A stretch of 9,171 bases of DNA, taken from Paludibacteraceae bacterium (GTDB taxonomy: Bacteria; Bacteroidota; Bacteroidia; Bacteroidales; Paludibacteraceae). The position numbers and the translations under genes were made by a program. Below, in pieces: positions 6,204 to 9,171 of the stretch. The DNA is taken from NCBI GenBank assembly GCA_017550055.1, contig JAFYMM010000242.1, forward strand, positions 1-9,171, read 5' to 3'. Position 1 is the first letter of the stretch. Each line of letters begins with the position of its first letter. Under the pieces are notes generated by a model that saw only the letters and a list, made by a program, of their open reading frames with translations, had not been told where the DNA came from and did no database searches.

Positions 6204-8306
6204 ATGGCAACATTAGAAAAAATCAGAAGTAAAGGTCTCTTACTCTTAATTGTAGTAGGTTTGGCTTTGGTAGTCTTCATTGTTGGAGACTTAGTTAATT
6301 CAGGTTCAACTTATTTCCAAGAAAACAGCGCAAACGTGGCTGTTATCAATGGCGATAAAGTGAAAATTCGCGACTATGCCGAAAAAATGGATCAATTCAA
6401 TGATGTAGTAAAATTGCAATATGGCAACAACATCAACGATGAAATGAACGAACAAATCCGCCAAATGGTATGGGAAAGCACAGTAACTGAAAAAGTTATC
6501 GGTGACGACTGCGAAAATATCGGTATGACTGTAACTAAAAATGAATTGGCTGACATGCTCGTTGGTAACAACATTAGCCCTATGATGATGGGAAATCAAA
6601 TGTTCTTCAACGAAAATGGTCAATTCGATGTTAATGTAGTAAAACAATTCATCTCTATGCTCGATAGCGAAGAAGCTACACAAAACATTCCTTACGAACA
6701 ACTTCGCCTCTATCGCAACTACTGGCGCTATTGGGAGCACGCTATCAAAGCTAACCGCCTCCAAGAAAAATACACTAACTTGTTGAGCGCTGCTTTGGTG
6801 GTTAACTCATTGGAAGCTAAATATGCTTACGACAACGCAAAAGTATCTGCTGATGCTGTTTATGCAATGAAAAACTATTTCGCTATTGCTGACTCAACTA
6901 TCAATGTAACAGATGCTGAAATCAAAGCTCTCTACAACAAGAAAAAAGAACAATTCAAACAAAAACAATCTGCTGATGTTAAATATGTGATTGTTGACAT
7001 CAAACCATCTGCAGAAGATTTTGCTGAAGTTGAAAAATGGATCAATGACTTAAAAGAAGAATTCACTACTACAGAAGATATTGCTGCTATCGTAAACTCT
7101 AACTCTGACGTTCAATATCGTGGTGAAAACTTGGTTAAAGACCAAATCGATGCTGACTTCCAAGAATTTGCATTCTCTGGCAATGCTGGCGACGTTATGG
7201 GTCCTATCTTCGTTGACAACACATACAAAATGGCTCGCATCATCGAAACAGGTATCGCATCTGTTGACTCTGTAAAACTTAGCAACATGTACCTCCGTCG
7301 CGAAACTGCAGAAGCTACACAAGCTTTGGCTGATAGCATCATGGATGCAGTGAAAAAAGGTGCTGACTTCGCTGAATTAGCTAAAACTCACTCACTCCTT
7401 CAAAATGCTGCTAACGGTGGCGAAATTGGTTGGGTAAGCGAAATGGGCTTGGAGAAAAAAATTGCGACTCCTGCATTCTCTACTCCTGCTAAAGGCATGT
7501 TCCAAGTAAAAGAAGGTAACGACATCAACCTCTTCTTCGTTAACGAACTTGGTCAAAAAGCTACAAAAGCTAAAGTTGCTATTCTTGCTCGCGAAGTAAG
7601 CGCAACTTCTCGCACTCAAGCTGAACTCTACAACAAAATGAAACAATTCATCGTTGATAACAACACAATCGAAAAACTCGAAGCTGAAGCTGCTAACAAC
7701 GGTTATGTTGTAATGTCTGCTAAAAACATCGATATCAACGCATCTGCTATCAACAATGTGAAAAAAGCTCGCGAAGCTGTTCGTTGGGTATTCGAAAACA
7801 AAGAAGGTGCTATCAGTGATATTTTTGAAGTAGAAAACCAAATCATGGCTGTTGCTGTTGACAAACACAACAAAGAAGGCTACCGTTCAATCGAAAGCGT
7901 ACGCCCACAACTTTTGGCAGAACTCCGCAAAGAGAAAAAAGGTGATGTTCTTGTTGCTGAAATGAATGGCAAAACAATGAATCAACTCTCTACTGAAGGT
8001 TTCCGCGTTGACACTATCCGCGACATCAACTTCGCTAGCACTTATGCTGGAAATATCGGCAACGAACCTTCTCTCTTCGCTCGCGTAGCAAACTCTGAAG
8101 TTGAAAAAGAATCTGCTCCAATCAAAGGTAATACTGGTGCTTATATCTTCAAAGTAATCAACAAAGAAGAAACTGCAAAACCATACAACGAAAAAGAAGA
8201 AATGGTTATGCTCGAAACTCGCGAAAGCTATATGAACCAATATCTTGCAATCGAAGCACTCAAAGAAGCTGCTAACATCGAAGATATGCGTTACAAATAT
8301 TATTAA
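6204..8306 (+). CDS. ppiD: PpiD/SurA-like membrane-anchored periplasmic peptidyl-prolyl isomerase
   Basis: The 700-residue product resembles PpiD, an inner-membrane-anchored periplasmic folding factor for exported proteins. A single transmembrane helix lies at 11-29 (GLLLLIVVGLALVVFIVGD) with basic residues before it, which puts the bulk in the periplasm. Residues about 43-210 look like the helical SurA_N chaperone region, including VAVINGDKVKIRDYAEKM. A parvulin-like domain lies at about 355-448 (GADFAELAKTHS, then NGGEIGWVSEMG, then PAFSTPAKGMFQVKEG). Parvulin-like tails also occur near 320-348, 527-560 and 624-655, so the protein appears to contain several degenerate rotamase modules. E. 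coli PpiD has 623 residues, so this is longer. Catalytic activity is uncertain; chaperone action may dominate. There is no Shine-Dalgarno sequence. Codon choice is strongly biased towards GCT, GTT and AAC, consistent with high expression. It is followed by a strong terminator. Confidence 0.9.
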   Translation: MATLEKIRSKGLLLLIVVGLALVVFIVGDLVNSGSTYFQENSANVAVINGDKVKIRDYAEKMDQFNDVVKLQYGNNINDEMNEQIRQMVWESTVTEKVIGDDCENIGMTVTKNELADMLVGNNISPMMMGNQMFFNENGQFDVNVVKQFISMLDSEEATQNIPYEQLRLYRNYWRYWEHAIKANRLQEKYTNLLSAALVVNSLEAKYAYDNAKVSADAVYAMKNYFAIADSTINVTDAEIKALYNKKKEQFKQKQSADVKYVIVDIKPSAEDFAEVEKWINDLKEEFTTTEDIAAIVNSNSDVQYRGENLVKDQIDADFQEFAFSGNAGDVMGPIFVDNTYKMARIIETGIASVDSVKLSNMYLRRETAEATQALADSIMDAVKKGADFAELAKTHSLLQNAANGGEIGWVSEMGLEKKIATPAFSTPAKGMFQVKEGNDINLFFVNELGQKATKAKVAILAREVSATSRTQAELYNKMKQFIVDNNTIEKLEAEAANNGYVVMSAKNIDINASAINNVKKAREAVRWVFENKEGAISDIFEVENQIMAVAVDKHNKEGYRSIESVRPQLLAELRKEKKGDVLVAEMNGKTMNQLSTEGFRVDTIRDINFASTYAGNIGNEPSLFARVANSEVEKESAPIKGNTGAYIFKVINKEETAKPYNEKEEMVMLETRESYMNQYLAIEALKEAANIEDMRYKYY

Positions 8307-8330
8307 TAAAATACCTCCTCAAATAAAAAG

Positions 8331-8356
8331 CTCCATTTTGCTATTGCAGAATGGAG
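8331..8356. terminator. Bidirectional intrinsic terminator
   Basis: CTCCATTTTGC (8331-8341) pairs with GCAGAATGGAG (8346-8356) around the loop TATT, with one wobble. On the plus strand it is followed by TTTTTTATTT, which ends the ppiD transcript 25 bases after its stop. On the minus strand the stem is followed by CTTTTTATTT, so it can also stop transcription arriving from the right. Confidence 0.9.
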
Positions 8357-8410
8357 TTTTTTATTTCCTATAACAAAATAGAAGCCTTGCTCACGCAAGA
8401 CTTCTACCTA

Positions 8411-8438
8411 CATTATTTATAATCTATAATCTATGAAA
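8411..8438. repeat. Short 7-base repeat block in the 8307-8808 gap
   Basis: Four units in register: CATTATT, TATAATC, TATAATC, TATGAAA. TATAATC is repeated exactly. The block is short and AT-rich, but has the same period as the four arrays in the other gaps. It lies inside the candidate small RNA. Confidence 0.45.
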
Positions 8439-8506
8439 AAAAACAGTCAAATTCAAAAAATTAACATATTCACTAACTAAAAAACTTTTCTCTTTCTTTT
8501 TCACTG

Positions 8507-8536
8507 CAAAGATAGGTATTTTTTATTAAACCACAA
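8507..8536 (-). promoter_or_regulatory. Bacteroidota-type promoter reading leftward
   Basis: Read on the minus strand, TTG (8536-8534) is followed after exactly 19 bases by TATCTTTG (8514-8507), a perfect TAnnTTTG with ideal spacing. It faces away from the antiporter promoter and points at the candidate small RNA. Confidence 0.6.
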
Positions 8537-8550
8537 TAGAAAACTAAACA

Positions 8551-8664
8551 TTTAACATAAATTTAACACTATTTTAGTATAATCTTAACAAAACAACCCT
8601 ACATTTAACATTACAATACTATTTTATTAACAATATTAACCATTATAGAAAACATTTCTTAACT
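8551..8664 (+). promoter_or_regulatory. Cluster of seven same-strand NTTAAC motifs, helically phased
   Basis: NTTAACN 7-mers start at 8551, 8562, 8584, 8604, 8626, 8635 and 8658. Offsets from the first are 0, 11, 33, 53, 75, 84 and 107, close to multiples of 10.7 bases. All have the same orientation and lie between two divergent promoters. They could be binding sites on one face of the helix for a regulator or nucleoid protein. No known operator is recognised. Confidence 0.4.
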
Positions 8665-8702
8665 AATATAACACATTTTTCACCTCGTTTATGGTATAAT
8701 TA

Positions 8703-8733
8703 TTGGTTATTCAAAAAAAAATCGCTAACTTTG
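8703..8733 (+). promoter_or_regulatory. Bacteroidota-type promoter for the antiporter gene
   Basis: TTG (8703-8705), a 20-base spacer and TAACTTTG (8726-8733) match the phylum consensus exactly. The -7 octamer is identical to that in front of coaX. The expected transcription start is near 8739, giving a leader of about 70 bases. Confidence 0.75.
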
Positions 8734-8741
8734 CACTTAAT

Positions 8742-8793
8742 AGTTGAAAAATCAAATATTAAAGGCAAAAACCATGACCATCAATTTTCAACT
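8742..8793 (+). promoter_or_regulatory. Inverted repeat in the antiporter leader
   Basis: AGTTGAAAA (8742-8750) and TTTTCAACT (8785-8793) are perfect 9-base inverted repeats enclosing 34 bases. The left arm begins almost at the predicted transcription start. The loop contains the start codon of the small leader frame at 8774. It may fold in RNA, or be a widely spaced operator. Confidence 0.35.
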
Positions 8794-8812
8794 TCAAACA
8801 ACAAACTCATGA
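8774..8812 (+). CDS. Possible 12-residue leader peptide
   Basis: ATG at 8774 opens a frame encoding MTINFQLQTTNS. Its TGA overlaps the antiporter start codon as ATGA (8809-8812), a classic arrangement for translational coupling. It lies on the leader downstream of a consensus promoter and is partly enclosed by the inverted repeat 8742-8793. The peptide is short and resembles no known leader, so chance remains possible. Confidence 0.3.
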   Translation: MTINFQLQTTNS

Positions 8813-9171
8813 AATACATCGAAGATTTAATACCAACTTTCCCTTTGACTGACCCGATAGCCATATTCCTATTGGTTATTGTAATCATCTTATGCGCTCC
8901 TATTCTCAACCGATTCAAAATCCCTCACATCATCGGATTGATTCTAGCAGGCACACTATTCGGTCCTCACGGATTAAACATACTATCTAACGATGCCAGT
9001 TTCGAGCTTTTCGGCAAAGTCGGAATCTTATATCTTATGTTCCAAGCTGGATTGGAAATCGACCTTAACACGTTCAAACAAAACAGCTCAAAAAGCATTT
9101 TATTCGGTATATACACCTTTATATTTCCAATGCTATTTGGCATCATCACGGGCATGTGGTTGTTAGACATG
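8809..9171 (+). CDS. Kef/CPA2-type cation:proton antiporter, N-terminal part (runs off the window)
   Basis: The first 121 residues of an integral membrane exchanger of the monovalent cation:proton antiporter-2 family, which swaps Na+ or K+ for H+ across the inner membrane. Visible hydrophobic segments lie at about 16-34, 40-58, 67-84 and 98-118. Family signatures include FKIPHIIGLILAGTLFGPHGL (36-56, conserved P-x-hydrophobic-x-G and GPxGL) and FQAGLEIDL (78-86). The frame remains open to the last base, so the C-terminus is outside the window. Full-length relatives have 10-13 membrane segments, and some carry a C-terminal regulatory domain. The start ATG at 8809 fits the family N-terminus and overlaps the stop of the small upstream frame. 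It is separated from ppiD by a terminator and has its own promoter, so it is not part of the upstream operon. Confidence 0.9.
   Translation, partial: MKYIEDLIPTFPLTDPIAIFLLVIVIILCAPILNRFKIPHIIGLILAGTLFGPHGLNILSNDASFELFGKVGILYLMFQAGLEIDLNTFKQNSSKSILFGIYTFIFPMLFGIITGMWLLDM

Larger units (their letters stand above)
8321..8500 (-). ncRNA. Candidate small RNA, about 180 bases
   Basis: The minus strand carries a complete small transcription unit: a consensus promoter at 8507-8536, an expected start near 8500, an internal hairpin at 8379-8406 and the terminator at 8331-8356 with its T-run ending at 8321. The internal hairpin is TAGAAG-C-CTTGC (8379-8390) paired with GCAAG-A-CTTCTA (8395-8406) around TCAC, 11 pairs with one mismatch. 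The transcript overlaps no plus-strand gene. A 26-codon frame starting at GTG 8504 and ending with TAG also exists but would begin at or before the predicted start site, so a noncoding RNA is preferred. No known RNA family is recognised. Confidence 0.45.

Noticed and set aside
6306..7868. Long minus-strand open frames opposite ppiD (152 and 158 codons)
   Set aside because: They are antisense shadows of a codon-biased gene, full of Phe/Val/His runs mirroring the sense codons, with no promoter or domain signature.
8433..8480. 15-codon plus-strand ORF starting MKKNSQIQ
   Set aside because: It is AT-rich and short, lacks a promoter, and lies just past the ppiD terminator; chance is the simplest explanation.
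8695..8700. TATAAT as an E. coli-type -10 element
   Set aside because: Bacteroidota use TAnnTTTG promoters, and a perfect one with correct spacing lies just downstream.

Overview
The window is almost certainly from a Bacteroidota genome, most likely order Bacteroidales. The proteins are of Bacteroidales type (lipoprotein LptC, a long PpiD-like isomerase, a coaX-type pantothenate kinase). Coding sequence is AT-rich, Shine-Dalgarno sequences are absent, and the best promoter matches fit the Bacteroidota consensus (TTG, about 19-20 bases, TAnnTTTG) rather than the E. coli one. I cannot name the genus.

Layout. Bases 49-351 (minus) hold the C-terminal catalytic half of an acyl-ACP thioesterase whose N-terminal half is missing. 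The truncation ends in a tandem array of 7-base repeats interrupted by a palindromic element (364-512). A promoter near 599-625 leads into six same-strand genes: coaX (647-1402), a predicted outer-membrane beta-barrel (1414-2655), a secreted TPR protein (2788-4098), lptC (4135-4704), an HlyC/CorC-family CBS membrane protein (4739-6004) and a ppiD-like periplasmic isomerase (6204-8306). The first five lie 11 to 132 bases apart and look like one transcription unit. ppiD has its own 199-base leader region. Bases 8307-8808 are noncoding: a bidirectional terminator, a candidate minus-strand small RNA with its own promoter, a helically phased set of seven NTTAAC motifs, and a plus-strand promoter. 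After these comes the start of a Kef/CPA2-type cation:proton antiporter (8809 to the window end), preceded by a possible 12-residue leader peptide that overlaps its start codon.

How the genes work together. Apart from coaX (first step of CoA synthesis) the cluster serves the cell envelope: LptC acts in lipopolysaccharide transport, PpiD in folding of exported proteins, and the barrel and TPR proteins are exported. I recall this gene order as common in Bacteroidales, but could not check it here. The genes are therefore mostly conserved housekeeping. The less ordinary material lies between them: degenerate 7-base tandem arrays in five gaps (one supplying the lptC start codon), switch-like inverted repeats before ppiD, and the structured 8307-8808 region. 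No mobile-element gene, CRISPR array, tRNA, rRNA or defence system is visible.
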